A stretch of DNA of 64,000 bases from CALBPI01 sp045110335 (GTDB lineage Bacteria; Pseudomonadota; Gammaproteobacteria; Steroidobacterales; Woeseiaceae), in the NCBI GenBank assembly GCA_045110335.1, contig JBGCGB010000018.1:23362-87361 (forward strand). The letters run 5' to 3'. The notes under the pieces were generated by a model, which did not search any database, was not told where the DNA came from, and was given only the letters and a program-made list of their open reading frames with translations. Each line of letters opens with the position of its first letter. The stretch's first letter is position 1. Below, in pieces: positions 8,411 through 16,394 of this stretch. The position numbers and the translations under genes were made by a program.

Positions 8411-9973
8411 ATGACAGCAGTGTTTGAACAGAGATTGAGTGCCCTGCAAGCCGAGGGTTGTGATGCTGCCTGCGGTGCGTTAACCGGGCTCGAAAAAGAA
8501 TCTCTTCGCGTCGCCGGCGACGGCTACCTGGCGATGACCCCGCACCCCGCGGGTCTCGGTTCTGCGCTAACTAATCGCTTTATCACGACAGATTTTTCGG
8601 AAGCACTCCTCGAATTTGTGACGCCAGCTTACGATGCGCCTGCCCAGACGCTGCAGTGTCTGCATGATATCCACCAGTTCACGATGGCCGAGCTGAACGA
8701 TGAGTTGCTTTGGAATGCGAGCATGCCTTGCTTGATCGGCGATGATCGCTCGATTCCGCTAGCACGTTACGGCACCAGCAATGTCGCCAAGATGAAAACG
8801 ATTTACCGGCGTGGGCTCAGCCATCGCTATGGACGCGCGATGCAAGCAATTGCCGGCATTCATTATAACTTTTCGTTACCGGACAAATTCTGGAAAACCT
8901 ATCAATCGGTGCGTGAGGATAAGGGTGATACCGCCGATTTCCGCAATGCATCGTACTTGGATCTCGCTCGGAATTTTCGCCGTGTTGGTTGGATTGCTCT
9001 CTATTTGTTCGGTGCATCTCCCGTCATGTGCAAGAGCTTTCTAGGTGATCGCAAGAGTGCGTTGGCGGAGTTTGATGACGAAACGCTATTCGAACCTTTC
9101 GCGACTTCGTTACGAATGAGTGACCTGGGTTACAACAGCAATGCCCAGTCATCACTGCGAATTTCATTGAATGGTCTTCAGCAGTACATTGACGACCTAA
9201 CCCAAGCAATCATGAAGCCGCATCCGCCGTATCAGGACATTGGCATCAAAGACGGAGATCAATGGCGACAACTCAATGCCAATATCCTGCAAATCGAAAA
9301 CGAGTACTACAACACGATTCGACCGAAACAGGTCGCCAATAGCGGCGAGCGGCCTACCTTGGCCTTGCAGCGCGGTGGCGTGCGTTATGTGGAGATTCGC
9401 TCATTGGATATCAACCCGTTTGATCCTATCGGTATCACGATTGAGCAAATGCACTATATGCAAGCACTGTTAGTGTATTGCCTGCTAACGGACAGCCCGC
9501 CGATTGATGATGCCGAACTTGCAGAGCACGCTGCCAATCATGCTTTGGTAGCGCACAGTGGACGCGCGCCGGCTTTGGAATTGCGTCGTCATGGCGAAAA
9601 CGTGCCGTTGCAGACCTGGCTGGAAGAGATACACGCTGGCGTCACGTCAGTGGCCGAATGGCTGGATTGCGGGGAGACGCATTACACAGATGCGGTTGCG
9701 GCGGTAGCACCGATTATTGCTGATAATGACGCGAGCCCGTCCGCGCGCGTGCTGCGCGAGATGCGTGATAGCCGCTTGTCTTTCCATGCCTACGTGATGC
9801 AGCAGTCGCGCGAACACGCTGCCTACTTCGATGCCCGTAAACCGATGGCCACCGAGCTATCACGGGCATTATCACGAGAAACGAGAGAATCGGTGAAGAA
9901 ACAACAGGCGATCGAGGCCGCAAACGAAGAGCGTTTCGACGACTATCTCGCGTCTTATTTCCGCCCCGAGTGA
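8411..9973 (+). CDS. gshA: glutamate-cysteine ligase GshA
   Basis: This 520-aa enzyme is of the proteobacterial type (E. coli 518 aa) and makes gamma-glutamylcysteine from glutamate, cysteine and ATP, the first step of glutathione synthesis in the cytoplasm. Seen: GLEKESLRV near residue 27, the TTDFSEALLEFVTP motif near 60, and IENEYYNTIRPKQ and RGGVRYVEIRSLDINPFDP, all characteristic of GshA. No gshB is visible in the window. The gene is monocistronic and divergent from the bactofilin gene, with 170 bp between the starts. Confidence 0.96.
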   Translation: MTAVFEQRLSALQAEGCDAACGALTGLEKESLRVAGDGYLAMTPHPAGLGSALTNRFITTDFSEALLEFVTPAYDAPAQTLQCLHDIHQFTMAELNDELLWNASMPCLIGDDRSIPLARYGTSNVAKMKTIYRRGLSHRYGRAMQAIAGIHYNFSLPDKFWKTYQSVREDKGDTADFRNASYLDLARNFRRVGWIALYLFGASPVMCKSFLGDRKSALAEFDDETLFEPFATSLRMSDLGYNSNAQSSLRISLNGLQQYIDDLTQAIMKPHPPYQDIGIKDGDQWRQLNANILQIENEYYNTIRPKQVANSGERPTLALQRGGVRYVEIRSLDINPFDPIGITIEQMHYMQALLVYCLLTDSPPIDDAELAEHAANHALVAHSGRAPALELRRHGENVPLQTWLEEIHAGVTSVAEWLDCGETHYTDAVAAVAPIIADNDASPSARVLREMRDSRLSFHAYVMQQSREHAAYFDARKPMATELSRALSRETRESVKKQQAIEAANEERFDDYLASYFRPE

Positions 9974-10096
9974 CGTTCTTGGTCACATTTATTGCGGCCA
10001 ATTTGCTAACTGCGTCACAGATTTACCATAATCGAATGCTGCCTGAGTTGATTACGGCCTAAACTGGCGGCTCGTTTTCTTTAGGTGCGTTTTACC

Positions 10097-10672
10097 GTGC
10101 GATTTACGATCATTGTTGGCTTTCTTCTTGGCCTCGTCGGCTCTCTGGCGCTGGCTTACACTGCGCCATTCCTGCAACAGGAGCGGGTGCGGGGCATCAC
10201 CGAGGTGATGACAAATGGCGGGCGTCTCGAGCGCTTTGAAATCCACCTTGATGACGATATTTTGATGCAAGCGCCGGGTACCGCCTCGTTGGCGGAAACG
10301 ATACCGGGAACGGCTGATTGGTATCCTGAGTTGGCGCCGTTTGCGGGCCTCGCGGCAGTCTATCGACTGCGAAATGAGCGTGCCGAGGTGATTGGTATTG
10401 CCAGCCGCGTTCGCGGTATTGCCAGCGAAGAACAGGTTGAGTGGGTACTCTATTTGCCTGCTCGCGGGATGATGGGTTTGGATGGCGCCAGCGTCGACAC
10501 GGTAGAGCTCGGCGACATCATTGTTGTTGATCGCGAGTTCGCAGGCCTCGTCGGTGAATGGAAAGCTTACATCGACGAAGACAATATCTGGCGGTTCGAG
10601 ACTCGACTCCGAACGCCCGACGATGAAGACGAAGACGATGTTGATTCGGAAGACTCGGGAGCATCATCATGA
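10097..10672 (+). CDS. unknown exported/membrane-anchored protein
   Basis: This protein of about 191 aa opens with a hydrophobic segment (FTIIVGFLLGLVGSLALAY) that is a signal peptide or anchor, and ends in a strongly acidic tail (DDEDEDDVDSED). I do not recognise a family. The GTG at 10097 is preferred because TAGGTG lies about 10 nt upstream; a GTG at 10085 would add four residues but lacks a ribosome-binding site. It overlaps the next gene by the ATGA arrangement, so the two are probably translated together. The mature domain may be periplasmic, inferred only from the N-terminus. Confidence 0.65.
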   Translation: MRFTIIVGFLLGLVGSLALAYTAPFLQQERVRGITEVMTNGGRLERFEIHLDDDILMQAPGTASLAETIPGTADWYPELAPFAGLAAVYRLRNERAEVIGIASRVRGIASEEQVEWVLYLPARGMMGLDGASVDTVELGDIIVVDREFAGLVGEWKAYIDEDNIWRFETRLRTPDDEDEDDVDSEDSGASS

Positions 10673-11388
10673 AGTATGTCATTGCGTTGCTAGTCAGTGC
10701 TGTACTTGGTGCGCTGGTTGCACTCTTGCTCTTACTGAACAATCCGCTAGCGGATTCACCGACATCGGTCGCCGCGCCATCTGACGCGTTAGTACTTCCA
10801 GTTGCGGGACAAGGCACTGCGACTGTCGTTCAGTCAAGTACTGGCTATCCCTGGGCGGAGACGAAGCCGCTGGATGCCGGAAAACCGCAGCTAGCAGGCA
10901 TGAAGAACGCCGTTACAGTCATGTTGTCGACAGATGGCAGCACGCGTGACATCGTTTACATGACGCGAGTGAGATCACTGACTGAGGAAGGCAGGCCGCT
11001 GCAAGGTCAAGTGATTGAATCATCATTGTGGCATGTCGTCGTGCCGGCGAAAGGATCTTTTGTTGTTTATTCAGAAGATAACATTTGGCCGGTTTTGGAT
11101 GCTTTATTGGTGCCATTTGCCCGCGGCGAGAGTTGGGCGGGTAATGTGAATTTCACATCGACAGCCGGTCCTGTGGGGCGCTATGCCAATGTTATTGGTT
11201 TGAGCGGCGAATTTTTGGGTCGACGCGGAACGGCACAACTGGATCAACAGATTCGCGCGGCATCGGCGTCTGTCGGCATCACCGATCAGACTGCCATGCT
11301 GTACATTTCATTGGACCCGGTTGAAATCGAACCGTTGGAAGCTGAAGCCTCGCTAGACGCCGGGCCAGAGACTGGCGGCGTCCTTTAA
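10669..11388 (+). CDS. unknown exported/membrane-anchored protein, partner of upstream gene
   Basis: This 239-aa protein starts with a hydrophobic stretch (YVIALLVSAVLGALVALLLLL) acting as signal anchor. The rest is probably periplasmic, with no motif I recognise. Its ATG overlaps the TGA of the preceding gene (ATGA at 10669-10672), implying translational coupling and a shared role. The 3' end overlaps the end of the convergent FAD-oxidoreductase gene by 36 bp. Both members of the pair look like envelope proteins; no function is claimed. Confidence 0.65.
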   Translation: MKYVIALLVSAVLGALVALLLLLNNPLADSPTSVAAPSDALVLPVAGQGTATVVQSSTGYPWAETKPLDAGKPQLAGMKNAVTVMLSTDGSTRDIVYMTRVRSLTEEGRPLQGQVIESSLWHVVVPAKGSFVVYSEDNIWPVLDALLVPFARGESWAGNVNFTSTAGPVGRYANVIGLSGEFLGRRGTAQLDQQIRAASASVGITDQTAMLYISLDPVEIEPLEAEASLDAGPETGGVL

Positions 11389-12582
11389 CGACGCTGATGC
11401 GTCAGCCAATACGTCGACAGGTATCCGGGCGCCGGCAGCAACAGCTGGCTTCGAAAACATGAATTCTCTTGGAGAGTTCACAGCGTCTACGGCAATCAAG
11501 GCCCCGCCGCGCAGATAAAAGCAGGCGAACTGTTTATCGGCCATTGAGCCTCTGATGACCGTTCGGTCATAGCCCTGATTGAGCCCGACGATCTGAAGTT
11601 TTAGGTCATATTGATCTGACCAGAACCATGGCACTTCGTTGTAGGCGGATGGATTGCCCGTCAACGTCGCCGCGGCACATTTGGCCTGCGCCAGCGCGTT
11701 CGGCACAGACTCAAGTCTCAGGCGTTTACCAAGGATGCCGTTCGGGTGATTGGTGCAATCACCAATGGCCAGTATCGACGGATGGCTGGTTTGGCAGAAT
11801 TCATCGACGACAATGCCGTTATCACACTCAAGTTCCAGATCTTCGGCTAAACGTGTTGTCGGAACGACACCGACACCGACAATGGCCATATCAGCCGATA
11901 AAGTTGAGCCATTGGACAAGCGTAAGTTGAGCGATTCTTCGGTCCGCTCGAACGCTTCTACACCAGTATCTAGGTGCACGTTTACGCCCGCATCGCCATG
12001 GACTCGGGCATAGAAATCGGATAACTCTGGCGAGACGGCGCGACGAAGTAGTCGCGGCTCGCGTTCGACCAACGCTACATCGAAATCATTTTGCTTCGCG
12101 ATTGCGGCGACTTCGAGCCCAATGTAGCCACCGCCGACAATCGCAATACGTTTGCTACGCTTCATTGCATGTCGAATACCATCGACGTCACGAATGTTTC
12201 GCAAATAGTGCACCCGGCGTGCATCGGCGCCGGGTACATCCAGTTTCCTGACCCGACTGCCGGTCGCCAGTACCAGTTTGTCCCAGGTGATCCTGGCGCC
12301 CGTATCCAGCGTGACAGTTTGTTGCTTGACGTCAACGCTCAAAGCTCTTTGGTTGAGTCGCAGGTCCACGTTGTGTTCGGCATAGAATGCGAGTGGTTTT
12401 AGCAGTAAACGTTCTTCGGGCAACTCGCCTGACAAATATTTTTTGGACAGTGGCGGGCGTTGGTAAGGCGCGCTGGGCTCATCACCGATCAGCGTAATTT
12501 TGCCGTCAAAGCCGGCCATAACGAGTGAGCTTACAAGCTGGCCAGCGGCATGCCCGGCGCCGACAATAACGATTGATTCCAT
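11353..12582 (-). CDS. FAD-dependent ferredoxin/rubredoxin reductase-like oxidoreductase
   Basis: This 409-aa flavoprotein of the pyridine-nucleotide-disulfide oxidoreductase superfamily has an N-terminal FAD-binding GAGHAAG (about 8-14), a central NAD(P)H-binding GGGYIGLEVA and a C-terminal AIGDC flavin motif. Length and motifs match ferredoxin reductases that feed electrons to P450 or ring-hydroxylating systems (HcaD/ThcD type). The ATG at 12582 begins MESIVIVGAG. It lies 4 bp after an SDR gene on the same strand, so they are probably an operon. No ferredoxin, P450 or Rieske gene lies in the window, so the electron acceptor is unknown. Confidence 0.82.
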   Translation of the reverse strand: MESIVIVGAGHAAGQLVSSLVMAGFDGKITLIGDEPSAPYQRPPLSKKYLSGELPEERLLLKPLAFYAEHNVDLRLNQRALSVDVKQQTVTLDTGARITWDKLVLATGSRVRKLDVPGADARRVHYLRNIRDVDGIRHAMKRSKRIAIVGGGYIGLEVAAIAKQNDFDVALVEREPRLLRRAVSPELSDFYARVHGDAGVNVHLDTGVEAFERTEESLNLRLSNGSTLSADMAIVGVGVVPTTRLAEDLELECDNGIVVDEFCQTSHPSILAIGDCTNHPNGILGKRLRLESVPNALAQAKCAAATLTGNPSAYNEVPWFWSDQYDLKLQIVGLNQGYDRTVIRGSMADKQFACFYLRGGALIAVDAVNSPREFMFSKPAVAAGARIPVDVLADASASLKDAASLWPGV

Positions 12583-12586
12583 GGTG

Positions 12587-13354
12587 CTACATCGCGCTGA
12601 TGCCGCCATCAATACGCAGCTCGGAGCCGGTCATGAAAGCGGATTCGTCAGAAGCCAGGTAGAGCACGCCGTAAGCGATGTCGTCCGGATGGCCGACACG
12701 ACCTAGGGGGATTTGTGCAGAAAGCTTGCTCAGCATCTTCTCGCGATCACCGCTGCGGTTCATGCCATCAAGAATAGGTGTGTCGATAAAGACCGGATGA
12801 ACGGAGTTACAACGAATGTTGTTGCGGCGCCTGGCGCAATCCAGCGCAATCGATTTCGAGAGATGACATACCGCGGCTTTGGCAGAGTTGTAAGCGGCAT
12901 AGTTATGTCCGGCGATGATGCCGGCAATCGATGAGATATTGATGATACTGCCGCCACCGGACGTTTCCATTAGGGGCATGGCGTATTTGCAGCCGATAAA
13001 GACGGAGTCCACGTCAACGGCATGCACGCGACGCCAGCTTTCCAGTGTTTCGTCCAGTACATTGCCAATGGATCCAATGCCAGCGTTGTTGACAAGAATA
13101 TGTAGTCCACCGATGGATTCTGCATGCGCGACGACCGCTTGCCAGTCGTCTTCGCTGGTGACGTCATGCGAAACGGCGCTGGCTTGACCGGGAAGGCTGG
13201 CATTGATGTCCGCCGCGACGCTGGCTGCGCCTTCAGCGTTGATGTCCGTAATGATAACTTTGGCGCCCTCGCGCGCCAGCATCCGCGCCATTGCTTCGCC
13301 CAAGCCCTGGGCTGCACCCGTGATTAGCGCAATCTTACCCGCTACTCTCGCCAT
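12587..13354 (-). CDS. short-chain dehydrogenase/reductase
   Basis: This 255-aa classical SDR shows the cofactor motif TGAAQGLG (TGxxxGxG), NNAG, a catalytic serine in NISSIAG and the YAAYNSAK active-site Tyr-x3-Lys. The C-terminus (LRIDGG) is typical of the glucose-1-dehydrogenase/hydroxysteroid-dehydrogenase group. An acidic residue after beta-2 (TDIN) suggests NAD preference. The substrate cannot be read from sequence; an alcohol or hydroxysteroid-type substrate is plausible. It is the first gene of a pair with the ferredoxin-reductase-like gene (4-bp gap). The start at 13354 is at the family N-terminus MARVAGKIALITG. Confidence 0.88.
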   Translation of the reverse strand: MARVAGKIALITGAAQGLGEAMARMLAREGAKVIITDINAEGAASVAADINASLPGQASAVSHDVTSEDDWQAVVAHAESIGGLHILVNNAGIGSIGNVLDETLESWRRVHAVDVDSVFIGCKYAMPLMETSGGGSIINISSIAGIIAGHNYAAYNSAKAAVCHLSKSIALDCARRRNNIRCNSVHPVFIDTPILDGMNRSGDREKMLSKLSAQIPLGRVGHPDDIAYGVLYLASDESAFMTGSELRIDGGISAM

Positions 13355-13436
13355 GTCTTGAATCCACTGTGTCGAAAGAGCTGATTGTACGGACTTGATC
13401 AACCCGCTGCAGGTTAATTATGTCGGCAAATCTTGT

Positions 13437-15455
13437 CTATGCGGCACCACTCATTTGTGGGCGCTCGAATTCCAAAGAAGCTGCTTGGTTGGCCGGTAGC
13501 GTGAGGGTGATTGTCGTGCCTCTGCCCACCACAGAGTCCACATCAATTTCCCCACCGTGAGCCTCACAGATGATGGCGTGGACAGTCGACAAACCTTGTC
13601 CACTGCCACGGCCAGGCTCTTTAGTCGTATAGAAGTGATCAAAAATGCTACCGAGAAGGTTGTTCTCAATACCACAGCCGTTGTCGCGAACCTTGATGAC
13701 GATAGATCCGTTTTTCTGGTCGCTTGCAATAGTGATTATGCCTTTGGCACTGAGGTTCGCATCTTCAATCGCATGAATAGCGTTACTCACCAGATGAATC
13801 ATTGCTTGATCAAAACGACCACCGATTAACATCGCCTCAGCAATCGAATCATTAAGCTGCCATTGAATGTCCGCGACATCATTCCATTGGCCTCGAGTTA
13901 GCGTGATGACATTACGCAGCGCCTGATTTACATCGCATTTTTCTGCAACTTCGCCTGTCGAACCAGTTACGGCAACCATGGCTGTGACGATATTCTTGAT
14001 CTGTTCGATGCCCCTAATACACTCATCAAGTGCACTCGGAACCTCGCATCTCAAAAATTCAAAGTCAGCATCATTGAGTGCCGTTTTCAAGTCCGGCAAC
14101 GTCTTGCCACGGGACGGGTCCTTGTCATCCTCGGCAATTGCCTCGACCTGAGCGATGACCGGTCTTAAGCCCTCCCAAGATTCCCTGACAAAGTACAGGT
14201 TGTCGGATAGGTATTGTGTCGGCGTATTGATTTCATGAGCAATTCCCGCGGCGAGGTGCCCGATTGACTCAAGTTTTTGTGCCTGACGGAGTTGTCTCTC
14301 CTTGGCGCGCCGGATTTCAATATTTCTAACCAATAGGCTGAGGAATTGTTCATCATCCATTTCGAAACGCGTAATGATAAGTTCTATTGGGAACTCACTG
14401 CCATCAATGCGCTTCCCACCTGCGTCGCATTCATGGATGATACTGAAGCAACTAGTGTCGTTCTCTATGGCTAAGTGATGGACGAGATTTATAGCATCGT
14501 CGCCGAGTAGATTGCTCACCGGCAATCCGACAAAATCACGTCTACGGCAACCGAAGATGTCGGTTACCGCCTTGTTCATAGAGACAATGCACCCGTCTAC
14601 CGAGATGACGATAGCGCCGTCCGGCATGCTGTTGACGATTGCCGTGAACTTAGCCTGACTGTCCCTCAACAACGTATGCATGCGTTGCTGGCGCTCATCG
14701 ATAATACCGCCGATCAAGATGAGCCCAATAATCACACTAACCGCGACTACGATTTCGACGGCCAGTATGGTGTTGTTATCGGCAATCGCCATGATGGCTT
14801 GGCCTGGCGCCAAATGGAATCGTGTTGCTGACATCGCTGCATAGTGCATGCCGGTTACCGCTGCGCCCAGCACCAGGCTGCTGCTGAGTGCACTGAAACG
14901 GGGGGTTTCTTGTTGGCTATGTTTGAGTTTTGCATAGAGCCCGGCAAGCGCCAGTAAGAAAGCAACGCCGATGGATACACCAAACATCAGGATGTCGTAG
15001 CTCATTTGTGCACTGGTAATAATCGCTTCCATGCCTATGTAATGCATGGCACCGATGCCGCTTGCCATCGCCAATGCAGCTAGATTCAGTTTCAGCGACG
15101 TCGGCTGGCTCTCATGCAGAAGCAAAATGGTTAGCGCTGATCCGGCGATGGCGGGCAACGCGGAAAGCATTGTAATGAGCGGGTCGTATCCGACATCAAT
15201 CGGCAGTGCCATTGCCAGCATGCCGGTGAAGTGCATTCCCCAGATACCGATTCCCATGCCGAGCGATCCAATAACTTTCCAGCCAAGACGATATTTGGCT
15301 GAGCCATGTTGTTTGGCGCGTTGAATTACAGGTAGTAAAACAGATGCGGCGAGCACCGCAATGCAAAGACTACAAAACACCAGGAAGATGCTGTGGCTAT
15401 GTTGTAGCGGCTCGCCAGTTATCGCCTCCGGAGGCAGGAATCGCCAAAACTGCAT
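13437..15455 (-). CDS. MHYT-domain PAS sensor histidine kinase
   Basis: This 672-aa membrane sensor kinase has an N-terminal MHYT integral membrane sensor module with MHFTGM (74-79), MHYIGM (137-142) and MHYAAM (203-208) among several helices; MHYT is proposed to bind a metal and sense diatomic gases. A PAS domain (about 265-380) and a kinase core follow, with phospho-acceptor His407 in GIAHEINTPTQYLSDN and C-terminal ATPase motifs (NAIHAI, DNGCGI, GSGQGLS). No receiver domain is fused and no response regulator is adjacent, so it is an orphan kinase in this window. Confidence 0.9.
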   Translation of the reverse strand: MQFWRFLPPEAITGEPLQHSHSIFLVFCSLCIAVLAASVLLPVIQRAKQHGSAKYRLGWKVIGSLGMGIGIWGMHFTGMLAMALPIDVGYDPLITMLSALPAIAGSALTILLLHESQPTSLKLNLAALAMASGIGAMHYIGMEAIITSAQMSYDILMFGVSIGVAFLLALAGLYAKLKHSQQETPRFSALSSSLVLGAAVTGMHYAAMSATRFHLAPGQAIMAIADNNTILAVEIVVAVSVIIGLILIGGIIDERQQRMHTLLRDSQAKFTAIVNSMPDGAIVISVDGCIVSMNKAVTDIFGCRRRDFVGLPVSNLLGDDAINLVHHLAIENDTSCFSIIHECDAGGKRIDGSEFPIELIITRFEMDDEQFLSLLVRNIEIRRAKERQLRQAQKLESIGHLAAGIAHEINTPTQYLSDNLYFVRESWEGLRPVIAQVEAIAEDDKDPSRGKTLPDLKTALNDADFEFLRCEVPSALDECIRGIEQIKNIVTAMVAVTGSTGEVAEKCDVNQALRNVITLTRGQWNDVADIQWQLNDSIAEAMLIGGRFDQAMIHLVSNAIHAIEDANLSAKGIITIASDQKNGSIVIKVRDNGCGIENNLLGSIFDHFYTTKEPGRGSGQGLSTVHAIICEAHGGEIDVDSVVGRGTTITLTLPANQAASLEFERPQMSGAA

Positions 15456-15547
15456 GTTCTAAGAACTCCGGGAACGACAGGGGTTCTGGGTTAGCGGCAG
15501 CGTGGGAAGCAGCTTGAGCGCTTTATGACTTAAACATAAGGCGAATT

Positions 15548-15841
15548 TTAGCGTGGGATGCGCCAGAGCAAGCGATGGGTGATGCAATGGATGGGGACGG
15601 GTCCAAGCGCGCTGCTATCACTTCCGGTTTGACCGTCACTACCAACCCTGACTGTCCCATCGTCGTCGAGCGCCAAGAGTCGTTTGGTCATAAACCCGAA
15701 ATGCGGGTGTTGAAGACAGACAATGGTGCCTAGTTCTAAAGAAGAGACTTGGTGCCGGCGAACGCGGCGAACCAGAATAAAATCGCCCTCTTCCAGAGTG
15801 GGCAGCATACTTCTGCCGCGCACCCGGAAGAGGCGAATCAA
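15548..15841 (-). CDS. sodX: SodX, nickel-SOD maturation signal-peptidase-like protease
   Basis: This 97-aa S26-type serine protease (signal peptidase I/LexA fold) has catalytic Ser11 in GRSMLPTLEEGD and general-base Lys53 in TKRLLAL. It has no clear membrane helix. It starts 14 bp after sodN on the same strand, the classic sodN-sodX arrangement in which the protease removes the SodN leader so that the N-terminal His can bind nickel. The start appears to be TTG at 15841, since a stop codon lies two codons upstream and no ATG is available. Confidence rests on the motif and the adjacency. Confidence 0.88.
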   Translation of the reverse strand: MIRLFRVRGRSMLPTLEEGDFILVRRVRRHQVSSLELGTIVCLQHPHFGFMTKRLLALDDDGTVRVGSDGQTGSDSSALGPVPIHCITHRLLWRIPR

Positions 15842-15855
15842 TGCTTAAACCCGGC

Positions 15856-16353
15856 TTAGAGTACGGGGTAAACCGTTTCCAGCGAGGGCTTGTAAGGGCA
15901 AGTCGCGCGCTTCGTATCAACGCCTTTGGTCGCCCAGAATAGTTCTGCAAATTCGTTGCAAAGGCTGACAAGCTGCAAGGCATCGTCGCGGCTAACGCCC
16001 TGTTTGCATTTGCTGCCGGTCAACATGATGTTGTGGACGAGCTCGTGTGCATTCGGAAACTTCTCGAACTGCGGCGCTTTCAGGTAGTCGCCCCAAATGA
16101 TCCGAACATCGTGTTTTACCGACTCGGCATGCTCTTCTTTCTGAGCAACGCAGCGCGACATTGTGTTTTGATAGGCGATGTTGCTTTCAGGCTTATGGCC
16201 TTCCAGTTCTTCCATGATGTCGATCATGCGTACGACGGTGAGTGCCGAGATTAGCAGGGGCGCAGGATCATAGATCGCACAAGGAACGTCGCAATGTGCT
16301 GCAACATCTTCAATCGCTTTGCCGGAAACTTTTTCAATCAAACCATGTAACAC
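15856..16353 (-). CDS. sodN: nickel superoxide dismutase SodN
   Basis: This 165-aa Ni-SOD precursor converts superoxide to peroxide and oxygen. The diagnostic nickel hook is HCDVPCAIYDP at residues 20-30: after cleavage of the 19-residue leader, His1, Cys2 and Cys6 bind Ni, and Tyr9 gates the active site. Most family members have Gly where this has Ala at mature position 7. The leader has no hydrophobic core, so the enzyme is cytoplasmic. The start is GTG at 16353, with AAGGAG 9 nt upstream. It is followed by the maturation protease sodX. Ni-SODs are typical of marine bacteria and actinomycetes. Confidence 0.95.
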   Translation of the reverse strand: MLHGLIEKVSGKAIEDVAAHCDVPCAIYDPAPLLISALTVVRMIDIMEELEGHKPESNIAYQNTMSRCVAQKEEHAESVKHDVRIIWGDYLKAPQFEKFPNAHELVHNIMLTGSKCKQGVSRDDALQLVSLCNEFAELFWATKGVDTKRATCPYKPSLETVYPVL

Positions 16354-16394
16354 AGTGGTTTACTCCTTAGACGGTCAGGGTTAGTACAGGTCGA

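Noticed and set aside
11353..13354. SDR plus ferredoxin-reductase pair as a P450 or ring-hydroxylase operon
   Set aside because: No ferredoxin, Rieske or P450 gene is nearby, so the specific pathway is not supported.
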